From Pseudomonas citrullilanati (lineage in GTDB: Bacteria; Pseudomonadota; Gammaproteobacteria; Pseudomonadales; Pseudomonadaceae), in the NCBI RefSeq assembly GCF_030580855.1, contig NZ_JAUQOP010000003.1:1-64000 (forward strand): a DNA stretch of 64,000 bases, read 5' to 3'. Made by a program: the position numbers and the translations under genes. This document shows positions 20,272 through 29,670 of the stretch, in pieces; the stretch's first letter is position 1, and the number at the start of each line of letters is the position of its first letter. The notes under the pieces are model-generated. The model had not been told where the DNA came from. It did no database searches and saw only the letters and a program-made list of their open reading frames with translations.

Positions 20272-21546
20272 TCAGAACCTCGGCTTGATGGTTTTCCAGT
20301 CTGGCTTGTAGCGCTGCATCTGCCGCACGTCATCGCGCTGGCGGATGCCGCAGCCGAGAAACTGGTCATGCAGCTTGCCCAGTTGATCGCGGTCCAGTTC
20401 CAGCCCGAGGCCCGGTGCCCGGGTGACCTTCACGCAGCCGTCGACGATCGGCAGCTTGCCGCCCTTGATCACTTCTTCGTCCGGCTCCTGCCATGGGTAG
20501 TGCGTGTCACAGGCGTAGTCCAGGTTCGGCACCGCTGCCGCCACATGGGTCATGGCCATGAGGCTGATGCCCAGGTGCGAGTTGGAATGCATCGACACGC
20601 CCAGGCCGAAGGTGCTGCACATTTTCGCCAGGGCCTGGGTGTCCCGCAGGCCGCCCCAGTAATGGTGGTCCGCGAGGACAATCTGCACGCTGTCCAGCGC
20701 CACGCTGCGGCGGAACTCGTCGAAATCGGTGACCACCATGTTGGTCGCCAGCGGCAGGCCGGTGCGCTTGTGCAGTTCGGACATGCCCTCCAGCCCCGGG
20801 GTGGGGTCCTCGTAGTACTGCAGGTCATCGCCGAGCAGCTCGGCCATGCGGATGGACGTCTCCAGCGACCAGTTGGCGTTCGGGTCGATGCGCAGCGGGT
20901 AGCCGGGAAACGCCTGTTTCAACGCCTTGATGCAGGCCACTTCGTGCTCGGGCTCCAGGGCGCCGGCCTTGAGCTTGATGCTCTTGAAGCCATACGCCTG
21001 GATCATGCGCCGGGCCTGGGCGACGATCTGCTGCTCATTCAAGGCCTCGCCCCAGTTGTCTGGCGGATACGGCGAATCGATGTGCTCGGCGTACTTGAAA
21101 AACAGGTACGCACTGAACGGGACTTCGTCGCGGATCGCGCCGCCGAGAAGATCCACCAGCGGCACGTTCAGGTAATGGGCCTGGAGGTCCAGGCAGGCCA
21201 CTTCGAACGCCGAGTAGGCGTTGCTCACGGCCTTGCTCGCATGGGAGCCCGGCGCCAGTTCGGCCCCGGCGACACTGGCCGGCCGCTGCGCGGCGACGGT
21301 CGCCTGGACAATCGCCCGCAAGCGATTGAGGTTGAACGGGTCCAGGCCGATCAACTGCTCCTGGAGCTGCAGCTGGATCGCCAGGGCCGGCGCATCGCCG
21401 TAGCTCTCGCCCAGGCCGATGTAACCGTTGTCGCTCTCGATCTCGATGATCGAGCGCAGCGCGTACGGCTCATGGATGCCGCTGGCGTTGAGCAAGGGCG
21501 GATCGCGAAAGGCGATGGGGGTGACGGTGACGCGTTTGATCTTCAT
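20272..21546 (-). CDS. enolase-superfamily dehydratase, glucarate-dehydratase-like
   Basis: The 424-residue protein aligns with glucarate dehydratase throughout and keeps the catalytic set: K191/K193 (KLKAG), metal ligands D221, E246 and N269, and the D293/H320 pair. It should dehydrate an aldaric or related sugar acid to a 2-keto-3-deoxy product. Spacing of these residues follows the E. coli enzyme within one residue, but overall similarity looks moderate, so the real substrate could differ. Its start overlaps the transporter stop by four bases. The divergent LysR gene probably regulates both. Confidence 0.87.
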   Translation of the reverse strand: MKIKRVTVTPIAFRDPPLLNASGIHEPYALRSIIEIESDNGYIGLGESYGDAPALAIQLQLQEQLIGLDPFNLNRLRAIVQATVAAQRPASVAGAELAPGSHASKAVSNAYSAFEVACLDLQAHYLNVPLVDLLGGAIRDEVPFSAYLFFKYAEHIDSPYPPDNWGEALNEQQIVAQARRMIQAYGFKSIKLKAGALEPEHEVACIKALKQAFPGYPLRIDPNANWSLETSIRMAELLGDDLQYYEDPTPGLEGMSELHKRTGLPLATNMVVTDFDEFRRSVALDSVQIVLADHHYWGGLRDTQALAKMCSTFGLGVSMHSNSHLGISLMAMTHVAAAVPNLDYACDTHYPWQEPDEEVIKGGKLPIVDGCVKVTRAPGLGLELDRDQLGKLHDQFLGCGIRQRDDVRQMQRYKPDWKTIKPRF

Positions 21547-22940
21547 GCAGCGGCTCCCGATGGACCTGGGTTCAAGGCTTGGCGTTGTTCCGGCTGATCG
21601 GCATCGGCAAGGGGTTCGGGCCGGCCGGACAATGAATTGGGGGTGCCACGCCCTGGCGAGGTGCGGGCGAAGAAAATCACCACGGCGGCAATCAGCGAGG
21701 TGATCGCCAGGCCGTACAGGCCGCCTTCGATGGAGCCGGTGGTCTGCTCCAGGAAACCGAAGGCCGTTGGCGCGACGAAGCCGCCGAGGTTACCGATGGA
21801 GTTGATCAAGGCGATCACCGCCGCTGCGATGCGAGCGTCCAGGTAGCCCTGGGGAATCGGCCAGAACAGCGCCGAGGCGGCCTTGAAACCGATCGCCGCG
21901 AAACAGATCGCCACGAAGGCGAAGACCGGCCCGCCGGTGGTGGACATGAACATGCCGAACGCGGCGATCACCAGGGTGACCGCGACCCAGGCCTGCTGGA
22001 ACTTCCAGCGTCCGGCCAGGGCGGCGAAGCCGTACATCGCCACGATGGAGATGATCCACGGGATGGAGTTGAGCAGGCCGACCTGGAAATCCCCCAGGCT
22101 GCCCATTTTCTTGATCATGCTCGGCAACCAGAACGTCGCGCCGTAGATCGTCAGGGCGATGGAAAAATAGATGAAGCAGAACAGCAGGATCTGCCGATCG
22201 GCCAGCAACTTGAACACCGATGGCTTGATCACCTGCGCGGCTTCCCGGATCCGTTGTTCCTCGGCAATGGCGGCGATCAGCACGGTCTTCTCTTGCGCGG
22301 TCAGCCATTTGGCCTGGCTGGGGTGCGACTGCAGCCAGAACCAGACAACCCCGCACAACACGATGGAGGCGAAGCCTTCGATCAGGAACATCCACTGCCA
22401 GCCGTGCAGGCCCATCCCACTGACATGCAACAGCGCGCCTGACACCGGGCCGGAAATCACCGAGGCGATGGCCGAACCACTGAGGAAGATCGCCATCGCC
22501 TTGCCGCGTTCGTTGGCCGGCAGCCACTGGGTGAAGTAGTAGATGATGCCGGGAAAGAAACCCGCCTCCGCCGCGCCGAGGATGAAGCGCAGCACATAGA
22601 AACTGGTTTCGCCGCGCACGAAGGCCATCGCCATCGCCGCCGCGCCCCAGGTGAACATGATGCGGGTCAGCCAGGCCCGTGCGCCGTAGCGTTGCAGCAG
22701 CATGTTGGAGGGCACTTCGAACAGCGCGTAGCCGACGAAGAACAGCCCGGCACCGAGCCCGTAGGCCGCGGCGCCGATGCCCAGGTCAGTCTCCAGGTGA
22801 CTGCGCACGAAGCCGATGTTGACCCGGTCGATGTAGTTGACGATGAACATCACCACCACCAGCGGCAGTACGTGACGTTTGACCTTGGCCGCCGCGAGCG
22901 CCAGGGTGCTCGCAGGCGTGGAGTCCGTTACGTTGTTCAA
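21543..22940 (-). CDS. MFS transporter, anion:cation symporter family
   Basis: The 465-residue protein has about 12 transmembrane helices and the N-terminal signature NYIDRVNIGFV typical of sugar-acid transporters such as glucarate, galactonate and phthalate porters. It is translationally coupled to the dehydratase and therefore probably imports its substrate. The C-terminus after about 435 is a hydrophilic Pro-rich tail. It is divergent from the LysR-type regulator. Confidence 0.9.
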   Translation of the reverse strand: MNNVTDSTPASTLALAAAKVKRHVLPLVVVMFIVNYIDRVNIGFVRSHLETDLGIGAAAYGLGAGLFFVGYALFEVPSNMLLQRYGARAWLTRIMFTWGAAAMAMAFVRGETSFYVLRFILGAAEAGFFPGIIYYFTQWLPANERGKAMAIFLSGSAIASVISGPVSGALLHVSGMGLHGWQWMFLIEGFASIVLCGVVWFWLQSHPSQAKWLTAQEKTVLIAAIAEEQRIREAAQVIKPSVFKLLADRQILLFCFIYFSIALTIYGATFWLPSMIKKMGSLGDFQVGLLNSIPWIISIVAMYGFAALAGRWKFQQAWVAVTLVIAAFGMFMSTTGGPVFAFVAICFAAIGFKAASALFWPIPQGYLDARIAAAVIALINSIGNLGGFVAPTAFGFLEQTTGSIEGGLYGLAITSLIAAVVIFFARTSPGRGTPNSLSGRPEPLADADQPEQRQALNPGPSGAAA

Positions 22941-23023
22941 GGGTGCCTCCCGATCATTGTTTTTGTGGGGAACGGCACGATGATGGACGCGGCGGATTGT
23001 TCCCGTCTAATCTAACTTGGCAC

Positions 23024-23048
23024 TTGATTGATACCCGGATTGAATCAA
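23024..23048. promoter_or_regulatory. inverted repeat at the lysR start
   Basis: TTGATT (23024-23029) and AATCAA (23043-23048) form an inverted repeat that reaches the ATG of the LysR gene, in the 107-base divergent region. It is a plausible autoregulatory LysR site but is not proven. Confidence 0.35.
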
Positions 23049-23944
23049 TGTTTGAACTGGCCCAACTGCGCTGCTTCACCACCGTGGCGACCGAACTCAA
23101 CTTTCGTCGAGCCGCCGAACGCCTGAACATGACCCAGCCACCGCTGAGCCGGCAGATCCAGTTGCTGGAGCATCACCTGGGGGTCGAGCTGTTCACCCGC
23201 AGCACCCGCAGCGTGGCGCTGACCGCCGCCGGCCGGGCGTTTTTCCTCGAAGCCCAGAACCTGCTGGAGCAGGCCCAGCAAGCCGCCGTGGCCGCCCGGC
23301 GCTTCGCCCAGGGCGACATCGGCTCGGTCACCATCAGCTTCGTCGGCAGCGCGGTGTATGAATTCCTGCCCAAGGTCATCGCCGAAGCGCGGCTGAACCA
23401 GCCCCAGGTGAAAATCGTCCTGTCGGAAATGAACACCTACCAACAGCACGAGGCGTTGCGCGCCCGGCGCATCGACCTGGGCATCGTTCGCTCGCCGCTG
23501 CTGGAAACCGGCTACGCCACCGAGTGCCTGGTGCGCGAACCCTTCGTGCTGGCGATCCCGGTCGGGCACCCGCTGGCCCAGGCCGAGGCCGTGAGCGCGC
23601 AGGACCTCGATGCGCAACCGTTCCTGATGTACTCGCACTCCGCCTACCCGCCCTTCAACGAACTGCTCACCGGCACCCTTCGCTCGGCCCGGGTCGCGCC
23701 GCAATACGTGCAATGGCTCGGCTCATCGCTGACCATCCTGGCGCTGGTCAACGCCGGCATGGGCCTGGCCCTGGTGCCCCGCTGCGCCACCAGCGTGGTG
23801 TTCAAGCAGGTGGTATTCCGCGAGATCGACCTGGGCGAGGGGGTGCAAAGCGAGCTGCACCTGATCTGGCGCGAAGACAACGATAACCCGGCCTTCACCA
23901 TGTTGCTGGAGGGGATTCGCGGGGCGGTCCGGGACGGCGGTTGA
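23048..23944 (+). CDS. LysR-type regulator of the sugar-acid genes
   Basis: The 298-residue protein has an N-terminal winged helix (1-60, NFRRAAERLNMTQPPLSRQI) and an effector-binding domain. The sequence resembles regulators of aromatic or sugar-acid pathways. The ATG at 23048 gives the canonical MFELAQLRCF start; the upstream frame is intergenic. Divergent placement next to the MFS-dehydratase pair suggests it controls them. Confidence 0.9.
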   Translation: MFELAQLRCFTTVATELNFRRAAERLNMTQPPLSRQIQLLEHHLGVELFTRSTRSVALTAAGRAFFLEAQNLLEQAQQAAVAARRFAQGDIGSVTISFVGSAVYEFLPKVIAEARLNQPQVKIVLSEMNTYQQHEALRARRIDLGIVRSPLLETGYATECLVREPFVLAIPVGHPLAQAEAVSAQDLDAQPFLMYSHSAYPPFNELLTGTLRSARVAPQYVQWLGSSLTILALVNAGMGLALVPRCATSVVFKQVVFREIDLGEGVQSELHLIWREDNDNPAFTMLLEGIRGAVRDGG

Positions 23945-24105
23945 ACGTGCAAGGCAAGCAGGCCCCCGGCGAACGATTCACTCATTTCGCCATCGCCCTG
24001 CCCTTTGGCTTTCCCGATGATCGAAGTAGTTGTACGATGACCGACGAGCACAACCCGCGTTGCTCGTACCGCTCCTCATACCTACAACAACAAGGAAACC
24101 ACCCC

Positions 24106-24540
24106 ATGAAGAAAGCGACATTGGTCATCAGCTTCCTGTGCCTGTTCGGCGGCTATGCGACGACCGCCGCCGCGTCGGCCGAGCAGGATGTGGCCCAGGC
24201 CGTCGACCACCTGACCCAGGCCATGCTGCACAAGGACATTCCCCAGCTCCAGGCCCTGGCTGCCGACAACCTCACCTACGGGCATTCCAGCGGGAACATC
24301 CAGGACAAGCAGGCCTTCATCGCCGACATCGAGACCGGCAAGAGCGCGTTCAAGACCCTGGAAATGAAGAACCAGAAAATCACCCTCTCGGGTGACACCG
24401 CCCTGGTGCGCAATCATTTCTCGGCCCAGGCGATCAAGGGCAGTGACATCGTGCCGACCGAAATCGAGAACTTCCAGATCTGGCAGAAACAGAAGAACGG
24501 CAAGTGGCTGCTGATCGGTCGGCAGGCGTTCAAGTTCTGA
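24106..24540 (+). CDS. secreted NTF2-like protein
   Basis: The 144-residue protein has a signal peptide (about 1-24, AAA-SAEQ) followed by a single NTF2/SnoaL-like cone domain (DUF4440 type). AAGGAAAC lies before the ATG at 24106. Proteins of this family bind small ligands or act as stress-related accessory factors; there are no clear catalytic residues to name. It stands alone, between the LysR gene and a REP doublet. Confidence 0.8.
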   Translation: MKKATLVISFLCLFGGYATTAAASAEQDVAQAVDHLTQAMLHKDIPQLQALAADNLTYGHSSGNIQDKQAFIADIETGKSAFKTLEMKNQKITLSGDTALVRNHFSAQAIKGSDIVPTEIENFQIWQKQKNGKWLLIGRQAFKF

Positions 24541-24564
24541 TCTTCGACGGGAGGTAGCCCACCC

Positions 24565-24650
24565 GTGGGAGCACGCCTGCTCGCGAAGGCGGTGTGTCAG
24601 ACAAGGCACTTTCGCCGAGGCCACGCTTAGCGAGCAGGCTCGCTCCCACC
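24565..24650. repeat. REP doublet
   Basis: GTGGGAGCACGCCTGCTCGC and the inverse GCGAGCAGGCTCGCTCCCAC lie between the convergent NTF2-like and LysR genes. Confidence 0.9.
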
Positions 24651-24657
24651 GCAACCG

Positions 24658-25581
24658 TCAGGTCTTGCCCCACTGGTCCCGGTATTGCAGCAGGAAATCG
24701 ACGAAGGCGCGCACGCGCTGGGGCATGTATCGACCATGGGGATAGAGCAACGTAAAAGGCCGTGAGCGCCCCGCGAACGGCTGCAGCACTTCCACCAGGC
24801 GGCCGTCCGCCAGTTCCTGTTCGACGATGAAGCGATAGGTCTGGAACAACCCGGCGCCGTGCCTGGCCAGCGTCACGCCGCCCAGCACATCATCCGAACA
24901 GGTGTAGTTGCCCTGGCCAAACACCTCCCGCTCCTGGCCCTCTACCCGGAACAACCATGAGATCCGTCGGCCGTTGCTGGGCAGTTCGAACTGGATGCAC
25001 TCGTGCGCGTCCAGGTCTTCGAGGGTCCGTGGCGTGCCGGCCCGACGCAGGTAGTCCGGGGACGCGACCACCACCAGCCTCGCATCCTCCAGCAACCGGG
25101 CGATCATCGACGAATCCGGCTGGGCCCGTACACGGATCGCCAGGTCGTAGCCCTCGGCCACGAAGTCGATGTTGCGATTGCTCAGGTGCACGTCCACGCT
25201 CACTTGCGGGTACAGCGCCCGGAACGCCGGCAGCAGCGGCAGGATCCGGTGATGCCCGTAGGTGGTGGGCAGGCTGATGCGCAGGGGGCCGGAGGGCACC
25301 GCTTGCGCGCCCATCATTTCCTGTTGCGCCTCCACCAGTTGCGTCAGCGCCTGCCGGCATTGTTCGAAATAGGTCCTGCCGGCCTCGGTCAAGCGGATGC
25401 TGCGGGTGGTGCGCACGAACAGGCGCGAGCCCAGGCGCTCTTCCAGGCGAAAGATCGAACGGCTCACCGCCGCCGGGGTGACCCCCGCCACCTGCGCCGC
25501 CGCGGTGAAGCTGCCCGCCTCGGCCGCCAGGCAAAACAGTTCGATGCTGCCCAACTGCAGGTCTTCGAAATGCCGCTTCAT
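24658..25581 (-). CDS. LysR-type transcriptional regulator
   Basis: The 307-residue protein has an N-terminal winged helix (SFTAAAQVAGVTPAAVSRSI, about 25-44) and an effector domain of the CrgA/DmlR-like subgroup, suggested by FVAEGYDLAIRV. It is divergent from a tautomerase gene with a 125-base intergenic region. Possible targets are the tautomerase or the SDR gene beyond the REP array. No operator was identified. Confidence 0.88.
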   Translation of the reverse strand: MKRHFEDLQLGSIELFCLAAEAGSFTAAAQVAGVTPAAVSRSIFRLEERLGSRLFVRTTRSIRLTEAGRTYFEQCRQALTQLVEAQQEMMGAQAVPSGPLRISLPTTYGHHRILPLLPAFRALYPQVSVDVHLSNRNIDFVAEGYDLAIRVRAQPDSSMIARLLEDARLVVVASPDYLRRAGTPRTLEDLDAHECIQFELPSNGRRISWLFRVEGQEREVFGQGNYTCSDDVLGGVTLARHGAGLFQTYRFIVEQELADGRLVEVLQPFAGRSRPFTLLYPHGRYMPQRVRAFVDFLLQYRDQWGKT

Positions 25582-25706
25582 GATTCGTTACACCGCGTAT
25601 CAACTGAAGATTCCAGCTGCCTGTTTATCAGGCTGGCGCGTATAAATACAGTGGCCCGGTGGCGTGGGAATGGTCCTGCGCCCGTGTTCATGAGCAGGAG
25701 TGCGAC

Positions 25707-25913
25707 ATGCCCTTTGTCAATGTGCGAATTACCCGTGACGGCGTCACCCGCGAGCAGAAAGCCCAGGTGATCGCCGAAATCACCGAGACGCTCCAACGTG
25801 TGCTGGGCAAGGATCCTCATTTGACCCATATCGTGATCGAGGAAGTCGATACGGATAACTGGGGGTATGCGGGCATGACGACAACGGCGTTTCGAAGTCT
25901 GCCGAAGGAGTGA
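25707..25913 (+). CDS. 4-oxalocrotonate tautomerase family protein
   Basis: The 68-residue protein keeps the catalytic Pro directly after the initiator Met (MPFVNVRITRDGVT) and the beta-alpha-beta layout of the tautomerase superfamily. These small enzymes use Pro1 as a general base on keto-enol substrates. The ATG at 25707 follows AGGAG; starting there is required to expose Pro1. The physiological substrate is not evident. Confidence 0.88.
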   Translation: MPFVNVRITRDGVTREQKAQVIAEITETLQRVLGKDPHLTHIVIEEVDTDNWGYAGMTTTAFRSLPKE

Positions 25914-25949
25914 GTGACCTGGCGCTGGCGGTTGTGCGCCAATCCCATT

Positions 25950-26578
25950 TTGGGAACAGGCCTGCTCGCGATGGCGGTGGGTCGGTTTGCATCGATGTTG
26001 CCTGTGCCGACGCTTTCGCGGGCAGGCCCGCTCCCACGGGGGATTTGTGCTGGGCCGCAGGTTTGTGAGCAACCGAAATCCCGTGTGGGAGCGAGCTTGC
26101 TCGCGATAGCGGTGGGTCAGCTTGCAGTAATGTTGCCTGTGCCGACGCCTTCGCGGGCAAGCCCGCTCCCACAGGGGATTGGTGGTGGGCCGCAGTTTTT
26201 TTAGCAACCGGGAACCACTGTGGGAGCGAGCTTGCTCGCGATAGCGGTGGGTCAGCTTGCCTCGATGTCGCCTGTGCCGCCGCCTTCGCGGGCAGGCCCG
26301 CTCCCACAGGGGATTGGTGGTGGGCCGCACGTTTGTGAGCAACCGAAATCCCGTGTGGGAGCGAGCCTGCTCGCGATAGCGGTGGGTCAGCTTGCAGTGA
26401 TGTTGCCTGTGCCTAAGCCTTCGCGGGCAAGCCCGCTCCCACAGGGATTGGTGGTGGGCCGCAGTTTTTTTAGCAACCGGGAACCACTGTGGGAGCGAGC
26501 TTGCTCGCGATAGCGGTGGGTCAGCTTACATCGATGTCGCCTGTGCCGACGCCCTCGCGGGCAGGCCCGCTCCCACAG
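25950..26578. repeat. tandem array of five REP doublets with 135-base period
   Basis: Five inverted-REP units start near 25950, 26085, 26220, 26355 and 26489. Linkers alternate between a GTTTGTGAGCAACCGAAATCCC type and a TTTTTTTAGCAACCGGGAACCACT type, giving a superimposed period of about 270 bases. The first unit has a decayed left palindrome. The array fills most of the 818-base gap before the SDR gene. The remaining 26579-26731 holds the SDR promoter and GGAG ribosome-binding site and nothing else obvious. Confidence 0.93.
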
Positions 26579-26731
26579 GAGTGGTGGAGTGAGCGGGATT
26601 GATTACATGAGGTATCAACTCAAGTACCAGTAGACCGATTTATCAATCCCGACCGCATCAATACCCTGATCACCACCACCGCCGCCCTTATCGGCGCAGC
26701 GGTTCCATCCATGTGATCAGGAGTCAACATC

Positions 26732-27466
26732 ATGAGCATCAGCAAAACCGTCATCGTCACCGGCGCATCCAGCGGCATCGGCCTGGGCCTGGTCAAGGCC
26801 TTCCTGGATCGGGGCTATAACGTGGTGGGCAATGCCCGCTCGCAGTCCGGCCTGGACGATGCCGCGGGCCAGTCAAGCCAGGCCCATCGGTTCCTCGGCG
26901 TGGCCGGTGACATTGCCGACCCGGCCACTTCCAGCCGCGTCATCGCCAGGGCGATCGAGGCTTTCGGCGCTGTGGACGGGCTGGTGAACAATGCCGGTTT
27001 CTTCCTGCCCAAGCCGTTCATCGAGTACAGCCCCCAGGACCTGGAAGCCTTGCTGGACACCAACCTCAAGGGCCTGGTCTATGCCAGCCAAGCAGCGGCC
27101 GCGCACATGATCCGTCGGCGCCAGGGCTTTATCATCAACATTTCCGCCGCGGTGGCCCTGCAACCGAATATCCAGGTGCCGGCCGCACTGCCGGTGCTGA
27201 TCAAGGGCGGCGTCAACCAGATGACCCGCGCCCTGGCCCTGGAACTCTCGCCCCATAACATCAAGGTCAACGCCGTCGCGCCCGGCATCATCGACACGCC
27301 GATGCACGACCCGGCGCAGCGCGCATTCCTCGACAACCTGGCCCCGGCCGGACGCGTGGGCACGGTCGCGGAAATCGCCGAGGCGGTGCTGTATCTGGCC
27401 GGTGCCGATTTCACCACCGGCGCGGTATTGCCGGTGGACGGGGGCATGAGTACGGGCAAGTGGTAG
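26732..27466 (+). CDS. SDR-family protein lacking the catalytic Tyr
   Basis: The 244-residue Rossmann protein has the cofactor motif TGASSGIG (10-17), NNAG (86-89), the structural Asn in DTNLKG (N111) and a C-terminal PVDGGMSTG. The active-site region reads NISAAVALQ ... AALPVLIKGG. Lys158 is present, but the residue four before it is Pro154 instead of Tyr, and the expected second Ser of NISS is Ala. It therefore belongs to a divergent SDR branch that may not be a classical dehydrogenase. AGGAG precedes the start, and the gene is monocistronic. Confidence 0.85.
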   Translation: MSISKTVIVTGASSGIGLGLVKAFLDRGYNVVGNARSQSGLDDAAGQSSQAHRFLGVAGDIADPATSSRVIARAIEAFGAVDGLVNNAGFFLPKPFIEYSPQDLEALLDTNLKGLVYASQAAAAHMIRRRQGFIINISAAVALQPNIQVPAALPVLIKGGVNQMTRALALELSPHNIKVNAVAPGIIDTPMHDPAQRAFLDNLAPAGRVGTVAEIAEAVLYLAGADFTTGAVLPVDGGMSTGKW

Positions 27467-27490
27467 GACGGGGCCGCCCTGCTCCCACCA

Positions 27491-27522
27491 GTGACCTTGA
27501 ACAGCCACCACCCCAAGGTCAC
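27491..27522. terminator. hairpin between the convergent SDR and TonB receptor genes
   Basis: GTGACCTTG (27491-27499) pairs with CAAGGTCAC (27514-27522) around a 14-base loop. It overlaps the receptor stop codon. No U-tract is present, so function as a bidirectional terminator is probable but not sure. Confidence 0.5.
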
Positions 27523-29651
27523 AGCGTGTAGGCGATACCAACCTGCACGGTGCGCGGTGCCCCCGGGTAGGCGTAGACGTTGCCAAACGCGCCTTCTTCA
27601 TAATCGGCGTCGAACAGGTTCTTCACGTCCAGGTTCAAGCGCACCCGCTCGTTGACCTTGTAGTAGCCCAGCAGGTCCACCACCGTGTAGCTGTCCATGG
27701 AGAAGGCATTGGCCGCCGTCTGCCCGGCCCGCTCGTCAACGTACCGGGCACCGGCGCCCAACCCAAGGCCCTTGAGGCCGCCGTCCTGGAATTCATAGAC
27801 GTTCAACAGGCTGAAGGTGTTCCTGGGCACGTTGAGCAGGCGAGTCCCGGTGGGGATGCTGATGTCCTTGGTCACCTCGGCATCCACGTAGGCATAGCCG
27901 CCGATCATTCGCCATTGCGGTGTCAGGTTGCCGGCCACGTTCAGGTCGAAACCACGGCTGCGCACTTCGCCGGCGGCCACGCTGAACGTGGAATCCACGG
28001 GGTCGGTGGTGAGCACATTGCGTTTTTCGATCTGGTAGAGCGCGGCATCGACACTCAGCTGGCGGTCCAGCGCCTCCCATTTGATACCCACCTCATAGGA
28101 CTTGCCTTGCTCGGGCTTGAAGCCGTTGCCTTGTCCGCCGCGGCTGGCACCGGTGTTGGGCTTGAACGAGCGGGCCGTGTTGGCGTAGACCGCCACCGTG
28201 TCGGTCAGGTCGTAGATCACGCCCAGGCGTGGGGTGACGGCGCTGTCGTCTTTGCTCCAGTTCCGGCCATTGGGCACGAACGTCTCATACTCATGCTCGA
28301 AGCGCTCGAAGCGCGCCCCCGCCAGCACTTTCAAGCGTTCGGTCAGTGCCACCTGGTCCTGGACGAACAGGCCCAGGGTCTTGAGGTTTTCCTGATCGTC
28401 GGTTGGGGTGCGGGTCAGTGCCGGACGGGGCTGGCCGTAGACCGGGTCGAAGATATCGATCGGATAGGCCGAGGTCCCGGCAGCGGAGCGCTGGATGATG
28501 GACTGGTAGTCGTAGTCTTCGTATTCGATGCCGGTCAACAAGGTGTGCTCGAACCCACCGGTGGAGAAATGCCCGGTGAGGTTGAGTTGCGTGTCGCGGT
28601 CGGTCCATTCCAGCTTGCGGTAGTTGAAGTTGCGTCCCAGGGTGCGGCCATCGGCGGCAATGCCGTTGCCTTCGATGGCATTGCCCTGCAACGTGCCGTC
28701 GAGCCACTGGGTGCCGCCGGCCAGGGTCCAGTCGTCGTTGAGCATGTGCTCGAAACGCACCTGCAGCATGGTGTTGTCATTGTGCAACTTGCCGGCGTCC
28801 TTCTCGCCGAAGAAGGTCTCCCGGGAGGCCGTGCCACGCTGGCCGGGATAGTGGGTCACGCCACGGTCCAGCGGATGGTTGTTTCGCATGAAGTCGCCTT
28901 CGAACGTCAGGCGCGTGGTGTCGTTGAGCTGCCAGGTCACCACCGGGGCGATGCCGTAGCGTTCGGTCTCGACGTGGTCGCGGAAGGTGTCGCCGCCCTC
29001 GCCGATCACGTTCAAGCGATAGGCCAGCGTGCCGTCTTCATCCAGTGGACCGGACGCATCCAGCGTGCCGCGACGCATCCCCTGGTCGTTGAGCTGGCTG
29101 CCGAGGGTCACCGTGCGCTCGGCCAGCGGTTGCTTGGACACCACGTTGAACGTGCCGCCGGGGTCGCCACGGCCATACAGCATGGTCGCCGGGCCGCGCA
29201 GCACTTCCAGGCGCTCGATGGTGTTGGCGTCGGGCATGTTCGGGTAGCCACGGTTGATCGGGAAGCCATTGCGATAGAACTCCCCCGTGGTGAAGCCGCG
29301 CACGGTGAACGTGGTCAGGCCCTGGCCGCCGAAGTTGTTGGCCCGGCCTACGCCGCCGGCGTAATCGAGGGCATCCTGCAGGCGCGTGGCACCCAGGTCT
29401 TCGACGGCCTCGCGGGACACCACGGAGATCGATTGCGGGGTTTCATGGATCGCGGTGTCGGTGCGGGTGGCGCTCGCCGAACGGGTGGCGTGGTAACCCT
29501 TGACCGGGCCCTGGGGGTTTTCATACTCGGCGCTGCCGACGATGTCCGTGGCTTGCAATTCCATGGACGCCGGAGCGACGTTGGGCTCCTGCGCCCAGGT
29601 GGAGACGGAATAAGCCTGCAGCACACACAGTGAAACGAGAATCCGACGCAT
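27519..29651 (-). CDS. TonB-dependent siderophore receptor
   Basis: The 710-residue protein has a signal peptide (about 1-20), a plug domain (TPQSISVVSREAVEDLG, about 70-86) and a 22-strand barrel ending VQVGIAYTL. It resembles ferric-siderophore receptors of the FpvA/FhuE type. The plug follows the signal after about 50 residues, so it lacks the N-terminal signalling domain and would not drive its own sigma/anti-sigma pair. A Fur-box-like sequence lies at 29738-29756, and a terminator-like hairpin sits in the leader. The ligand is unknown. Confidence 0.92.
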   Translation of the reverse strand: MRRILVSLCVLQAYSVSTWAQEPNVAPASMELQATDIVGSAEYENPQGPVKGYHATRSASATRTDTAIHETPQSISVVSREAVEDLGATRLQDALDYAGGVGRANNFGGQGLTTFTVRGFTTGEFYRNGFPINRGYPNMPDANTIERLEVLRGPATMLYGRGDPGGTFNVVSKQPLAERTVTLGSQLNDQGMRRGTLDASGPLDEDGTLAYRLNVIGEGGDTFRDHVETERYGIAPVVTWQLNDTTRLTFEGDFMRNNHPLDRGVTHYPGQRGTASRETFFGEKDAGKLHNDNTMLQVRFEHMLNDDWTLAGGTQWLDGTLQGNAIEGNGIAADGRTLGRNFNYRKLEWTDRDTQLNLTGHFSTGGFEHTLLTGIEYEDYDYQSIIQRSAAGTSAYPIDIFDPVYGQPRPALTRTPTDDQENLKTLGLFVQDQVALTERLKVLAGARFERFEHEYETFVPNGRNWSKDDSAVTPRLGVIYDLTDTVAVYANTARSFKPNTGASRGGQGNGFKPEQGKSYEVGIKWEALDRQLSVDAALYQIEKRNVLTTDPVDSTFSVAAGEVRSRGFDLNVAGNLTPQWRMIGGYAYVDAEVTKDISIPTGTRLLNVPRNTFSLLNVYEFQDGGLKGLGLGAGARYVDERAGQTAANAFSMDSYTVVDLLGYYKVNERVRLNLDVKNLFDADYEEGAFGNVYAYPGAPRTVQVGIAYTL

Positions 29652-29670
29652 CGATGCACAATCCTAAGGG

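Noticed and set aside
25950..26578. Possible CRISPR array (regular repeats of constant period)
   Set aside because: The repeats are long inverted REP doublets, and the spacers are themselves repeated. There are no cas genes and no unique spacers.
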